Shown in pieces: positions 25,096-37,282 of a DNA stretch of 64,000 bases (the first letter of the stretch is position 1; every line of letters starts with the position of its first letter). The notes beneath the pieces are model-generated. The model saw nothing but the letters and a program-made list of their open reading frames with translations, was not told where the DNA came from and searched no databases. The stretch is from assembly GCA_030248135.1 (NCBI GenBank), contig JASANC010004723.1, positions 120,280 to 184,279 on the forward strand, written 5' to 3'. A program made the position numbers and the translations under genes. This DNA is from Theristus sp. LFF4_11. Its lineage: Eukaryota; Nematoda; Chromadorea; Monhysterida; Xyalidae.

Positions 25096-25169
25096 TAGTG
25101 CAAAAGAACATTCATATCGGTTAAATATACGTACGGGTGTGATCGTTTCAGAAAGATCCGAGGCACAAA

Positions 25170-25325
25170 AGTTACACGCCCCAAGGAAAAAACCGCGCAA
25201 CCGAACAAAAATTGTAAAACCACACGGCGAAGCGTCTACCGTAACCTAATTTTGAATTCCGTAAAATATTTTCCCATCCCCGTTTGCAAACGCATTGAGC
25301 CTCGGATTCAAAATAAAAGATAATA
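25170..25325 (+). repeat. Dispersed AAAATAAAAGATAAT-tailed repeat, copy 2
   Basis: It contains CTACCGTAACCTAATTTTGAATTCC, then CCCATCCCCGTTTGCAAACG and CATTGAGCCTCGGATTC, ending AAAATAAAAGATAATA. The longest relative is at 40400-40551. Confidence 0.65.
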
Positions 25326-25482
25326 CATCATGATTGTCAAATTCAAATTTTAAAAATTCAAACTCAAACTAAAGAACTTTGTACCTGAGTGTCAACACCC
25401 CCGACGGAGTTTCCATGAATTATATCGCGCGAACGCTTGAAAAAAATGTCGAAAGTATTTTCAGACACAACAAACGTCAATA

Positions 25483-27377
25483 ATGTGCCAAGTTTCCGCA
25501 ATCAGTGTTACTTTGTTCACGTTGAGTGAGTTTAGCTCCGCTAAAAAGAAGTTTCCAAAATCGTTTGCTTTTCACATTATATGCCTGTGTCGTGTCGTTC
25601 CAATTTTTATTCGAACCACGTCACGTGATTTCTCGCGTTCGGCGCACAGATCAAAAAAGAAAGCAGAAAATTGAAACTAGAAGATTTGAACATTTTACCT
25701 GTTGCAACATTTTTCGAATCTTGTCAAACGCTGTGCTGGTGACAATCAATTTTCTGTTGTTGTTGTTGTTTTCAGAAGCACTTGCATTGCAGACATCGTA
25801 GGAGTGTCCGACGCCGCTTGTCCAGTGCAGTTCAATTCGCTGAGTAATCCCGCAAAGGCGCCGCTCGAGCACGCCGGCAGTTGCTACGGCTACAGCGCCA
25901 CGGCGAAAACGCAGGCGACTGCGAAACAAATGTGCGCCAACGTTGGGGCCAGCCGGTTGGCGGTGGTCGGCAACAACGCGGTCAGAGGCGCGCTGATACA
26001 GTGGCTGGTGCGGTGGTTTTTTGCTTTCAGGACAACACTTCAATAAAAAAAACATGCATGCTAAAAGTGTGAAATTCCAGTCTGCTCCAAAATCTATTCC
26101 AACATTCATTTCACGCCAAACTACATCACAAACGGTATGTCTCGAAATTTCAGCTGAGAATTTGATTTTGGAGTGGATTTTGCCAATCAATTCTTTGAGC
26201 GGGTGTTTCGCGATTTGCAATAGTTCTAATAATTCGGCGCACAATTCAAATGATGGACTGAACGGGATGACTCAGGGCACGATAGGCGCCAGCGAAGACG
26301 TCTGGGTGGCTGGGGAACGGCAGAGGCACAGCAATGACACTGAGACGCAGAGCCACGACCGAGCAAACAACTGGCTGCACGACGCCAACAAGGCCGCATT
26401 GGGGCGTGTGAACGTTTCAGTGTGGCACACTGATCAACCATCGGAGGACACTGCAGACTGCGCCGTGCTGCGCTGGCAGGACACGCAGGAGCAAGGCCTG
26501 AACGACAAACAGTGCAGCGATACATACTCGTTCGTCTGCGAATACAGTCAGTGTTGCCTCTGGTCTACAGTTAGACTGTTGAATGTACCGCTCTGAATTG
26601 GTCATTCTGATGGAATTTGAATTTTGCATATGCTGATTGGCTGCTTTCGTGTCCAGTGCAGCTGGTTGGACCAATCAGATTGGCTTGTGCACGCAGCCTG
26701 CCATAGACATCAAATGACTTTTCACTCTTGCCACCAACTCAGGTCCACCGGTGAACTGCAGCGCACTCCAGTGCCACAACGGCGGTGTGTGCAACGTCAC
26801 CGTCGGTGGTTGCGTCTGTGGAGCACAGTTTTCTGGTGACAACTGCCAACGTAAGTGAGATCGTGTCGTGATATAATGTGTTTTGTTTTGTTTCGTTCCG
26901 AACACGCGGCTTTTGCAATGCAATGCACCAATCACAAAAAAAGCAACAGCACTATTGCACCTAATAACAGCAGTTTTCAAAAAAAATTAACAGTGATCAC
27001 AAAAATCACAACTTTATGTGTCGTCGAAAAATAACTGCAAAGCGATTTGAAAGAAAAACTCGAAACGTTTAATCGCAATTGAAAAAGTTTGGTGCTTCGA
27101 AACGAACGGTTTTGGCGAAATTTGAAAGGCGAAACCTCTGTACACACACAGAATGTGAACGTTTGCGTAAGTTTTAATGACTGGGCTTGAAGAAGGTTAG
27201 CCTTTTTATCAAAGGCACTTTTTGTGCTATTCTGATGGGTACTTCACATTTATTCTTTATATCATTTGTTTAAAACATTAATAAAATACAATATAAAAAA
27301 CACGCGGTTTCACCCACTTTTCAGGACAGAATGGTAAACAAGCAGGTCAGAATGGTGAGCAAGCTAAAAGAGAATGA
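25483..27377 (+). CDS. Secreted C-type lectin domain + EGF-like protein
   Basis: Model: exons 25483-25525, 25793-26000, 26224-26546, 26743-26850, 27325-27377; 735 nt, 244 aa, in phase. Residues 1-22 are a signal peptide. A C-type lectin domain follows: CYGYSATAKTQATAKQMC is the first half, and VWVAGE then CAVLRWQDTQEQGLNDKQC...FVCEY the second. The sugar-specificity triplet reads QPS, where calcium-binding lectins have QPD or EPN, and WND reads LND, so calcium-dependent sugar binding is doubtful. One EGF-like domain (CSALQCHNGGVCNV...GDNCQ) follows, then a short Gln/Lys-rich tail. AATAAA lies just after the stop (about 27382). Such proteins act outside the cell in recognition or adhesion. The boundary between exons 2 and 3 is the least certain point. 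Confidence 0.8.
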
Positions 27378-27937
27378 TGAATAAATATTGCTGAAGAAAG
27401 AAATTTGATGGTATGGCATTGTAATTATTGATTTTGATTTAATTTATGCATAATTATTTGTTGGGAAGCCCAAAATTGCTTTTTATCAGTTCTTGTTGTT
27501 GGAAAAAATGAACACTACATTTAGATTACGCGTTGTTTACGTTGTATTACTTTGGAGCATGAAGTAAATCGACAAAACACGCTTTATACTGACACGTGTG
27601 TGAAACATCACAATGGCAACATAGTATTACCGCGATTTGTTATGGGTATTTTTTGAACAGAAACTTATCCCAAAACTTATCCACAGTAGCAAGAAAAAAC
27701 AACCTCAGATTATTCATTCGCATTCAAAGTTTCAGAACTTTCTGCAGTATATTTTTTTCTGGCCAGGCGGCAGCTTCAAGTTCGGCGGTTGCTCTGTGTT
27801 TTGTGACAGATGCGCTTAATTTTACGGGTTAACCGGTACACAACATTTTTGCTGGTACAATTGTGTTCAGGTCCTTCAAAGTGGAAACGGTAATTATGGA
27901 GGGAATGGAATGTTGATGTTATTTCATGTTACTAGCA

Positions 27938-29045
27938 AATTGACCCGTGCCTACGGCACGGTTAGCTGATAAATACAACTATTATTTTTGAGTTGGTTTT
28001 CCCTTTTGACCTTGCCTACGACGCGGACTCAAAATGCATTGCATTGTGATTTTGAGCTGCTTTAACCGACTGTTGTTGATTTACCATAGAAGTGATCGCT
28101 TACCCTAACCTAAGCCAGGCCTTTTAGAGTGTAAATGTCAAAAAGGCAACACTTCTGAACAATTGTTGCAAAACGCCAACTTTCGTCTTGATAAGTTGCT
28201 TTTTTTCCCGGTTACTCTAACCTAAGCCAAGCCTTTTAAAGTTTGACGAAAAATGCAAATTTTTCTGAATATTCGCTGCAAAACGGCCAGTTTTGTGTGG
28301 TATGTTTACTACTCTTACCTTTGACCCTAACGTTCGCCAAGGATTTTTGATAGAATTGAAATGACAAAACAGCAACATTTTACTGAATACCCGTAGCAAA
28401 GCTCACCTAAGCCAAGCCTTTTAAAGTTTAAATGACGAAAAATGCAAAACTTTTCTGAATATTCGCTGCAAAACGGCCACTTTTGTGTGGTATGTTTACT
28501 ACTCTTACCTTTAACCCTCACCTTAGCCAAGGATTTTTGATAGAATGGAAATGACAAAACAGCAACATTTTACTGAATACCCGTAGCAAAGCTCCCGCTT
28601 TTATTTTATTACTTCTTTTCCCCGCTTATCCTAACCTAAGCCAGTTCTTTTTGATCGAGTGCAACAAAAAGCAACATGTTTCTGAGTACCCATTGTGTAA
28701 AACGGTCGCTTTTGTTTTGTTATGTAGCTTTTCTATCCTAAGTGACGCGTTTTCTATGATAAAAAAACAAATGAAGGAAAAAGCAACGATTTTCTACATT
28801 TTACTGAATACCCGTAGCAAAGCTCCCGCTTTTGTTTTGAATGTTTACTTCTTTTTCCCGCTTACCCTAACCTAAGCCAGTTCTTATTGATCGAGTGCAA
28901 CAAAAAGCAACACGTTTCTGAGTACCCATTGTGTAAAACGGTCGCTTTTGTTTTGTTATGTAGCTTTTCTATCCTAAGTGACGCATTTTCTATGATAAAA
29001 AAACAAATGAAGGAAAAAGCAACGATTTTCTAAATAGTCGTTGTA
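27938..29045. repeat. Degenerate tandem repeat of about 115-240 bp with CCCTAACCTAAGCCA
   Basis: Units beginning near CCGCTTACCCTAACCTAAGC recur at about 28095, 28207, 28402, 28513, 28621 and 28857. The best pair (28621 and 28857) is about 237 bp apart and nearly identical over 170 bp. It is preceded by the palindrome CCGTGCCTACGGCACGG at 27942. It lies between the lectin gene and WWOX. Confidence 0.8.
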
Positions 29046-29514
29046 AACACCGGCTTTATAAAAAGTCTACCTTGTGAAAAGAGCGATTAACTTGCAAGCG
29101 ATTGTTTTAAAAACTCGTTTTTTTGTGAAAAAACTCCATCGTTTACAATGGAGTCCTTGCAATTCTTACGATTGTCTCGCTTGTTGGTTGTCGCTCTTGA
29201 GCAAAAGGCATCATGATGACTAAAGTCATGTGGAATGACGATTTAAACTTTGCATTGTCATTAGAAAATGGAGTATGAGTATTCAGCTGATGATGACTTA
29301 AATAGCAAAATTGGCTCAAACTTGTAAATTTTAATAGCCAATCAACGTAGCGGAACGGACACCATTACACAGTTACTATCATAGTATTATAGATTAACGA
29401 AATGCCCTGTGACTGTCTGCAACCATTGTTGCTACGTTGTTGCTTTGGAAACGTCTAACTAAGAATGCATACAGACATTCTGTCATCATCCATCAGTGGT
29501 TTTTGAACGAAAAA

Positions 29515-32500
29515 ATGGCCTCTGGTTATCCGGACAGTGAAAGCGATGAGGAGTTGCCATCCGGCTGGGAGGAACGCACCACCGAGGACGGACTTGTCTA
29601 CTATGTCAAGTAAGTGGTTAAAAAAGATTCTTCCCCACAGTTAAGTGAGTTTCTGTAAATTTTTTAAGGTTTTTTTCAACTCTACTTTTTCCGACAATTT
29701 CTGTTGTTTTCCTTTCCAAGGAAATACTTGATGTTGTTGTCGTTCTTTAAATTTCACCGTTTTCCTCTCTTGTCAATTATCGCTAAAAAAACAGTTTTCT
29801 GTCAAACCTTCTGAATCCAGCAGAGTGATTGGCAGGTTCATCGTTTCAAGCTAAAATCAATTTCATTACACATAAAAAATCGTTAGGATGTTTTATGCTT
29901 ACTGTGTTTGTTTTCAGCCACGAATCAAAATCCACCCAGTGGACGCATCCCCGTACGGGAACACGAAAACGGCTAGCAGGGTGTTTGCCGGACGGCTGGG
30001 AGCAGGGAAAGGATGAAACGGGTAAAGCAGTCTTTCGACAGTAGGTTACTTTTATGTTTTTTTTCTGTTTTTTAGCACTCTTTTAGCAACGCGATGGTTT
30101 TGCTCCTCTTTGGTGAATCTTCAACTTTTCAGACAATCCAGCGGACGAGTGACGTTCACAGACCCCCGATTGGCATATGCGGTGCATGAGAGCACCTCTC
30201 AAGGCACCAGTTCGGTTTTTTATGTTTTTTTTCGTATATTTTGCCTTAGATTGTTACTTGTTGCTGCTTTATTCGACACAGTGGAATTGCACGAAGGAAA
30301 ACATCATAAGATCTCGAGAATATCGTGCATTTTCCCTCGCAACCGTGAGCATAAGCAGACCACAAAACCGAGTTTCACAACAAAACACAAAACAAGTGAA
30401 GTCATCTACAACCAATGTGCACTGTACATCTAGCTCACTTCTTCCAACGCCGATTTGATCCGAGCACGAAAGCGCGCCTGATTATGCAAGGTGTGGATCT
30501 GACGGAGCGCTACGCCGTCGTAACCGGAGCGACCTCTGGTCTTGGTGCGATGTTTTGTTTCCTTTTGTTTTGCTTTGCTTCTTTTTCCACATCAGTGACC
30601 AATCACTGCCAATCAAGCCCCGCATTTTTCTACTCCGCAGGTCAGGAAGTCGTAAAATGGCTACTCATACACAAGGCACACGTCACAATACTGAACAGAC
30701 GACAAGTAGACTTCACAATGGAGCAAAGACGCACGTGTTTTGGGGCGGAATATGAGGTTTGGCGATGGAATGGGAAGGCTTACAATTAGGCATTTTTGTA
30801 AGACCGTAAGTGTCAGATGGTCAATAAAGTGACATCACTGGTGACCTGGTCCTGAGGCTGGTAAAAGAGTATTACCGTATTACCCCCAATAAACCCCCAT
30901 GGGGGATTAATACGTCAGCGACTTTTAGGGGTGGGGGTTTATTGGTGGGGGAATTATTGGTGGGGGGGGGTTATTTACAAAAAAAATTATTGGTGGGGGG
31001 GGGGTTATTTACAAAAAAAATCTAGGGGTGGGGGTTTGTTGAAAAATGGCAAAAATACCTTGCATGGCAGGCAAGAAAGTCGCATAAACTACTTTTCACA
31101 GAGATTTCCTTTTGTAACAGCCTTTTGTAATGAAATTACCATTAACTCATCCCTTTGGGGCCTTTGGAAGCACAATTTCACCAATGTCACTGCATTCAGC
31201 CACCGAATTCGCTGGGTATGTGTTTCAAACAGGTTTCCAATTAACCCCCATGGGGGATTATTTGGGGGGGGGGATTATTCGGAAACTGGTCGGGGGGGGT
31301 GGGGGTTTATTGGTGGGGGGGAATTAATGGTGGGGGGGTTTAATGGGGGTAATACGGTATATACGGCATCTCCGTCAAATTTTGCGGCGCCGTCGCATTG
31401 AGGATTCGTATTTTTCCGCTTTAGCTATGCGGCTTTTCCCAGAGTGTGAAGCTTTTTTTCTGTCTACAAACTTTGTGAAACGATAATAGACGCATACCGC
31501 GGTGCCCCGCGGTTCATCAGCGTGACGAACTCCGGAATTCGAATTTTTTTTTCAGAACACCCTGCATTTCCTGCACTGTGATTTGCGGTCGTTGACAAGC
31601 GTGCGCCGTTGTGTGCAGCAATACAAGCAGCGGGCTTGGTGAGCTGCGCTGTTGTTGAGGAACTGACTGGTGTTCCTTCTGTTGCAATTACATTGTAATT
31701 TAGCAAAAAAATGTGTATGATATGATAGCAACCTACATTATTGCAGACACGTTTTGATAAATTAGGTACACTTGGACTGAAACGACTGTGTTTTTTGTTA
31801 TTGAACATGTTGAATTTGAAATTCTGAGGCTGAGAAAAGGCATTTCCCTTTTCTGTTTTTGATTCCTTCCTTCTCATTTCTCCAGGCCGCTTCACCTGCT
31901 GATTCTCAATGCAGCTGTTCTCAAAACTGACCAGACAACCACCACAGACTCGTTCGAAGAAACGTTTCAAATAAACTGCCTCGCTCAAATCTACCTCTTT
32001 CGACTGCTCAAGGTTTGCGTTTTTTTTGTTTTCACCTCTAAGGCAAAGGCCAAACCTTTTTGATTCATGTTTCTACTTACTGATTGGGATTGTTTGTTGT
32101 ACGTAACCGATATCTTTGGATTTTGTTAAGCAATCGACGGCTCATCAGACACCACCCGTTTGTAACAAAACTGTTTTCGTGTCGAGACCACTACCGCATG
32201 CCAACCGTAACAGCTGTATTTCTCCCGTAGGACACCCTCGTAGCGTCCCGTCCGTCTCGTGTCGTTGCGGTCAGCTGTGAATCGCATCGATTCTTGGAAA
32301 CACCGCTAAATTCGCCTGAAGCTTTAACCCGAGACTTCTTGACGCCTTACCCTGGATTCGCGGTTCGTTGAACTTTTTATTTGATGCAGTTTGCTGATTG
32401 TTAGTTAGTTTTAGCTGTTAGTCAGTTCGCGTGCATTGGATGTTTCATTCGTGTTTTGTTTTTCAATGTGTTTTCATTCAAAATGCACATCATGAAGGTT

Positions 32501-33847
32501 TATATCTCCTCACATGACACTGGAAATTTAGGAATTCCTTGTTCAGTATGCAGCCATTTAAACAGAGGCTGACTTGAAAACTGCGTGAAACTATCAGCGA
32601 CATAAATTCCAATTCAGCACTACTGGCGATGGCACTGCTACAATCTGTCGAAGCTTTGTCTGCTCTGGTTCGTGGCGGTTGTGAACACGCGAATGGCAAT
32701 GCGCGGCGTCACCGCTGTTGCGGTGCACCCAGGCAATTTGCTCGCAACAAGTGAGTAGTTGCGTTAGAGGTATAATGCGATGAGGCAATCTTGACGTTGT
32801 TCATTGGCTGAATTTGGCTAGGTGGTACGATTGGTTGTGTTCGTGGTGAAATGCTGAGAAATGTTGCTTTATTGTGATAGTTTTTCTGAGAAAACCCTGA
32901 CAGGATTTCTTACAGATTGGTGGATTGTGTAATTCATGCATCAATTGTAATTAGCTACAGCATTCTAAAGGGGCATTCATGAAGCAGTATTTAGTGAACG
33001 CGTAGCTATGTTTACTGCTTCATGAATGCCGCTTAAGAGGACAGGACAGAAAACTAGAGGACTCCACGTTTCCAGTTTCGGAAAGAAAACAGCTATTGAT
33101 TGTCTAGAGCATGGTGTACCACACAGATCTGCTGCGCGACGCGTGGCTGGCGCGTGCGGCGAGCGCCCTCGTGCGACCGTTCACGAAAACACTGGAACAA
33201 GCGGCAGCCAGTGTGCTCTACGCGGCCATGGTGCACCTGGACTCGATGACGGCGCAGAGCAAAATCGACACCGGCAATTTGTGGTCGGTTTGGTTGTTAC
33301 AACCGGTTCATGACGTCTTGTCATTACATGCGCAACATTATGCCATGGCTATACAAAAACTGGTGCGAGTGTCTTCGCCATAGTGCGGCAAGAAGCGGGT
33401 GCGAGCGTGTCTGGTGTGCCGCAGACAGAACAATTGATTTCCTTGAGCCGATGTCTCCACATTTTCAATTGCTGTTGTTCCGATGTTTTGAGCTAATCGT
33501 CTGAATTTTATGAAATTGCCGTCGTACACGATACCGTGTCTTTGCGGGTCTGCCCAAAAGCAGAGACTTGTCTAAAGATGGGTAAGCATTCACGACAATC
33601 AACAAACGTCGTTCACAGGTACGTCAACAACTGTTGGCTGAGTCATCCGAGTGCGCTGGCAAAGGACGCAAACCTGCAGAGACGTTTCTGGCAGTTAACT
33701 GTGGAACTGTTGCATGAGTATGAACGTAAGAACGGAGTTCCGACTGACGATTCGACGATTGATATTATTGATGACGTTGCTTTCAAAGAATCTTTTGAAG
33801 AATCAAAGACAGCTCCTCGCGATGATGATGTGAGGATCTCGTTTTGA
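29515..33847 (+). CDS. WWOX: WW domain-containing oxidoreductase
   Basis: Model: exons 29515-29609, 29918-30040, 30133-30209, 30434-30544, 30641-30705, 31556-31638, 31886-32012, 32231-32362, 32618-32750, 33127-33283, 33619-33847; 1332 nt, 443 aa (human WWOX is 414). WW1 spans residues 14-43 with W18 and W40. The basic TRKRL (47-51) matches the nuclear signal. WW2 (55-84) has W59 but F81 at the second Trp position, where human WWOX has Tyr. The short-chain dehydrogenase part has TGATSGLG (129-136, cofactor loop), LILNAAV, VSCESHRF (241-248) and YNLSK (Y279, K283). WWOX binds PPxY partners and acts as a tumour suppressor and metabolic regulator. The residue aligned with the usual catalytic Ser reads Cys (C243). 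The tail after residue 400 is acidic and longer than usual. Confidence 0.95.
30873..31359. mobile_element. C/G-run TIR element (TACCGTATTACCC), copy 1, in WWOX intron 5
   Basis: The ends are TACCGTATTACCCCCAATAA and TAATGGGGGTAATACGGTA. The subterminal parts are runs of 6-10 G alternating with TTATTGGT. A core shared with the other copies begins ATGAAATTACCATTAACTCA. It lies wholly inside WWOX intron 5 (30706-31555). Confidence 0.85.
32966..33036. mobile_element. Small hairpin MITE, copy 2, in WWOX intron 9
   Basis: AAAGGGGCATTCATGAAGCA and TGCTTCATGAATGCCGCTT form a hairpin of about 70 bp between the WWOX exons ending 32750 and starting 33127. It is a relative of 12184-12272. Confidence 0.65.
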
Positions 33848-34010
33848 TTGCTCAAATGTTGTTTCGTCTTCATGTGATTTGATTTTATTTCACCCAAAAA
33901 ATGATCTGTACGTGTACACGAAAGAATTTCAAAGAAACACAATGTCACAAATGTGTCACCTATTCTTCCACTCATTTCCGTTGCGGTTATTATGCGCAAG
34001 ATTACCATCA

Positions 34011-35400
34011 TCATCGTTGCCGTGCGGTTTTCGCGCCATGTTCGTTCGCAGTCCTGCCCAGCACCAGCACCTCGCCGCGTTTCAACCTCTCCAATTCCGC
34101 CACTTTCTCCGGCGGTATCTGCCAAGAGTTCTTGAACTTTATCTGAAACCACAGATGCTGCCACGGTCTGTCGCGGTCGTCGTACGTGCACGGTCGACCG
34201 TAGTAAGTGACGTTCAGGTCGCTGCGGCCGCGGTCACCGACGAGGTAGTACAACGATTGTAGGTCGCACTTTGTGGCGTTGTGCAGCACGCATTTCTGGA
34301 AGGAGCACAAGTTGTGCGTTGTCACGACTGGTGGAACTGCTGACGATGGCTGAATAAAACCAAATACACAGTGAAAAACTGAAATCATTGGCACTTCAAC
34401 CAGGTCCGGTGTGAAATTTACAGAAGGAAAAAATTTTGGGCTTGATGTACTTTTTAGCAGGTACAGCGAGTTTTTTTTTGAAAACTCGAAATGCATGTCT
34501 AATCAATCGGCATAAATATTGCAAAAAGCATATTCTTCAATTTTTTCTTTCAACTTTCGCCAATTTATGGTCAATGTCATCATATCACCTGTAATTCGTG
34601 GTAATACGTCACGGACATGCAGTGTACATCTAGCGCGCAACACAGCCGCAAACATTCCGTCAATCCGTGCACCGTTCGCTCGGTGACGTTCAGCGAATAC
34701 AGGATGTAGCCGGCTCTCGTCTCCCAGCTGCCTCAAATATTCGCACAAAATCAAAATGGATTGGAACACACTTATTAGACAGACGGTGTCAGTCTCACTG
34801 TCTAACTTTGACGGGACAAAATTTTTTTAGCAGCCCTCTGCTTCGCTAAAATTTCTAGAAATATCGTGCCAAGCACAGACTTTACCCTCCGACTGCTGCT
34901 TTGGTTGACTGCAGCAAACCTTTTTGTGACGTGACGTCACGTGCCGGAAAATTTGTTCAAGTGGAAAACTTTCATGCAATTAAAATGCGTTCAGAAAAAA
35001 AGGATTTTGAATGATGAGCCTGCAAACAACAAACCATTCTCCACTTGGAGAAACAGGAATCAAATGGCGCGTTGAAAAGCCCGAATTTCCTCGTGAAACA
35101 TTAGCTGATTTCAACCATTCATCAAGCAATTTTCAAAATATGACTGTAGATAACAGAAAGAAAAAACGTACTCCCATTACACTGGCGTAAAACATCATCG
35201 ACTTCGAGACCATCATTTTGAAAGCGTGTGAAAATGCTGACCATACAGAACACCGTGAGAACTCCCACGGTCAGCAAGCGTGTGAACTGAATGAGCAGTT
35301 GTTTTGCTTGCGGCAGTACCCGTTTTGTTAGCCATCGGTTTCGAATGCCGCATATGAGAACTCGATTTTTGCGGTCATTTTTGGGCGTGTATTTTACCAT
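34011..35400 (-). CDS. Single-pass membrane protein with PAN/Apple-like Cys-rich ectodomain
   Basis: Model (-): exons 35400-35172, 34731-34589, 34349-34011; 711 nt, 236 aa, phases agree. Residues 1-38 are basic and probably cytoplasmic. A membrane segment follows (about 39-59, LLTVGVLTVFCMVSIFTRF), so it is a likely type II protein. The ectodomain has Cys in the pattern TECLRLCCALDVHCMSVTYY, then LCSFQKCVLHNATKCDLQSL, several N-glycosylation sites and a charged C-terminus. C-x3-C plus CxSVTYY is typical of PAN/Apple modules, which bind proteins or sugars. The stop is 163 bp from the WWOX stop on the other strand, a tail-to-tail pair. A related layout appears at 58314-59760. Confidence 0.65.
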
Positions 35401-37095
35401 ATTGCCCGAAGTAATATGTTTTTAGAATGTTTCATAAATGTGTTGCTGGCATAACTGGCGGTTCAATTAGTCATTTCTTGCATTGATATCAACAATTTGA
35501 TGATGGCCAGCAGCAACTGACATGACCGCAACGCTTCTGAAATCAAACGCAAATCTAAAGTTAACAGCGAGCGTTTGACATGAAAGTTTTTTTCGTGTAA
35601 AGCAAAAAACAATACTCAAGAAAAGAACACTTACGCAATGGTAACAACTTTGTGCGTGCTTTGTTAATTGCCCGCAATTTTAAAAAATAATCGTGGGCGC
35701 CAAAAATCTTTCAGCCGTAAAAAGCTGGTCTAGAAATCATAATGGTAAACACGAACAGTCCGTTCTTGAAGTTACAGTGAAACGTCAGCTGACGACGAGG
35801 CGAAAGTTGAAACAGAAACAAATTTTTATTTTTTGTCGTGCATTCAGTTGGTGACTAAACTGACACTCACTCAGCCTAGCCACAAAAGGGGTTTAATGTC
35901 AACCAAACTCTATGCATTCTTTCTTCTTCCTGCAATGCAAAGCGTCCCATGCTCTGTGAAAAAGACAGTGACAAAGAAGTGACAGGCTTCAACAAACCCA
36001 CTTTACTTGAGTGTTGAATAAAACTGAACTGAACGTGCATACACTTGTGCACGATATGAAAAGTGCAATTCAAAATGTCCAACCGCTTCGACTGGTCCGC
36101 AAAACGAACTGATTTTGGTTCAGCACTGCTCAAAATCAAAGCGACAAAATCACGATTAAAGTGTACGTAAAGACATGCCCATAGTAACAGCATTTCAATG
36201 CAACGTGAAACATCAGCAGTCATACCAATGACTATATTATCAGTGTTTTAGGTTTTGCGGCTCAATGCGTGTGTGTGCAGATGTAAAAGGGAACCAGTTT
36301 CAATCTTTATGTGGCAATTCAAAATCGCCTTTTCAAAAGTGACTCGGATCACTTTGCAAATTTTGAATTCCAGCGTCATGCAGGACTCTGTTTACCTATC
36401 TATGCGCGCATTGAGTCTGGGTACCGAAATAAAAGATAATATTTGTGTGACTGAAAATTCTGAAGGATCTTGCGCTGCATGACAACCACACATGTTGGTT
36501 TCAATCTGACACCTGTGAAAAAAACAACAGGCTTTAATTCGTCAGTTGAGTAAGGAGGTAAGGTAAGGAGTTATCTGGTAAATCACTACCAGATGACTAA
36601 ACTGTTTTTTTCATGTAGCAACTGTGATGTGCGTTTCTCGCATCCACAAAAAAATGTTTTGCGCGTGTGCCCAAATTTGGCGGTACCAAATGAGGGCCTC
36701 CAAAAAAGGAAGGAAAAATTCATCCGTTTTGTCATAGGGTTTAATGTTCTCACCGGTGCACAGGATGTATTCTAAAGGAAAGCGTGTAACATCAGCTGCA
36801 GTGGCAGTTTGTGATTATTACAACTCAATTATTGTGTTGCAGTCTGCGTCATTATTATCTTTTCGTGCAAAGTAACGTTTTAATGGATATGTACAGCTTT
36901 CTGAAAACTAAAATGCACTATTTCGCACGCTAACGTAGTCGAATGTTGAGTTGAAAAAATTTTAGTGCGAAAAAGATTCTGATTAGTTTTTTTTATTTTC
37001 TTGCACAAAACTTCTGTCAGATAACGTTCAGTTTTGCTGATTTCCAATTTCCGTAGCCGTGAAAACATTTTCCTATCTGTGCGTGCAAATGCATA
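35401..37095. other. Intergenic; one dispersed repeat copy
   Basis: No supported gene. The dispersed repeat appears at about 36350-36442 (AAATTTTGAATTCCAGCGTC, CATTGAGTCTGGGTACC, AAATAAAAGATAAT). The - ORF at 35876-36223 has no domain or splice support. Confidence 0.45.
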
Positions 37096-37282
37096 TTACC
37101 GTATTACCCCCATTAAACCCCCCCCACCATTAATCCCCCCCCCCACCAATAAACCCCCCCCCCCCAAAAAAACCCCCCCCCAAAAAAAATACCAAAAGAG
37201 AATTCAGTGGCTGAATGCAGTGACATTGGTGCCATTGTGCTACCAACGGCCCCAAATGGATGAGTTAATGGTAATTTCATTG
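37096..37282. mobile_element. C/G-run TIR element, truncated copy 2
   Basis: It starts at TTACCGTATTACCCCCATTA with C-rich subterminal runs, continues into the shared core in reverse (GAATTCAGTGGCTGAATGCA, GGATGAGTTAATGGTAATTT) and stops without the second end. Confidence 0.75.

Noticed and set aside
27990..29040. Interstitial telomere (CCCTAA repeats)
   Set aside because: CCCTAACC occurs once per unit of 115-240 bp, not as a hexamer array.
35876..36223. 115-aa ORF on -
   Set aside because: No domain, no splice sites fitting it, and composition like the flanks.
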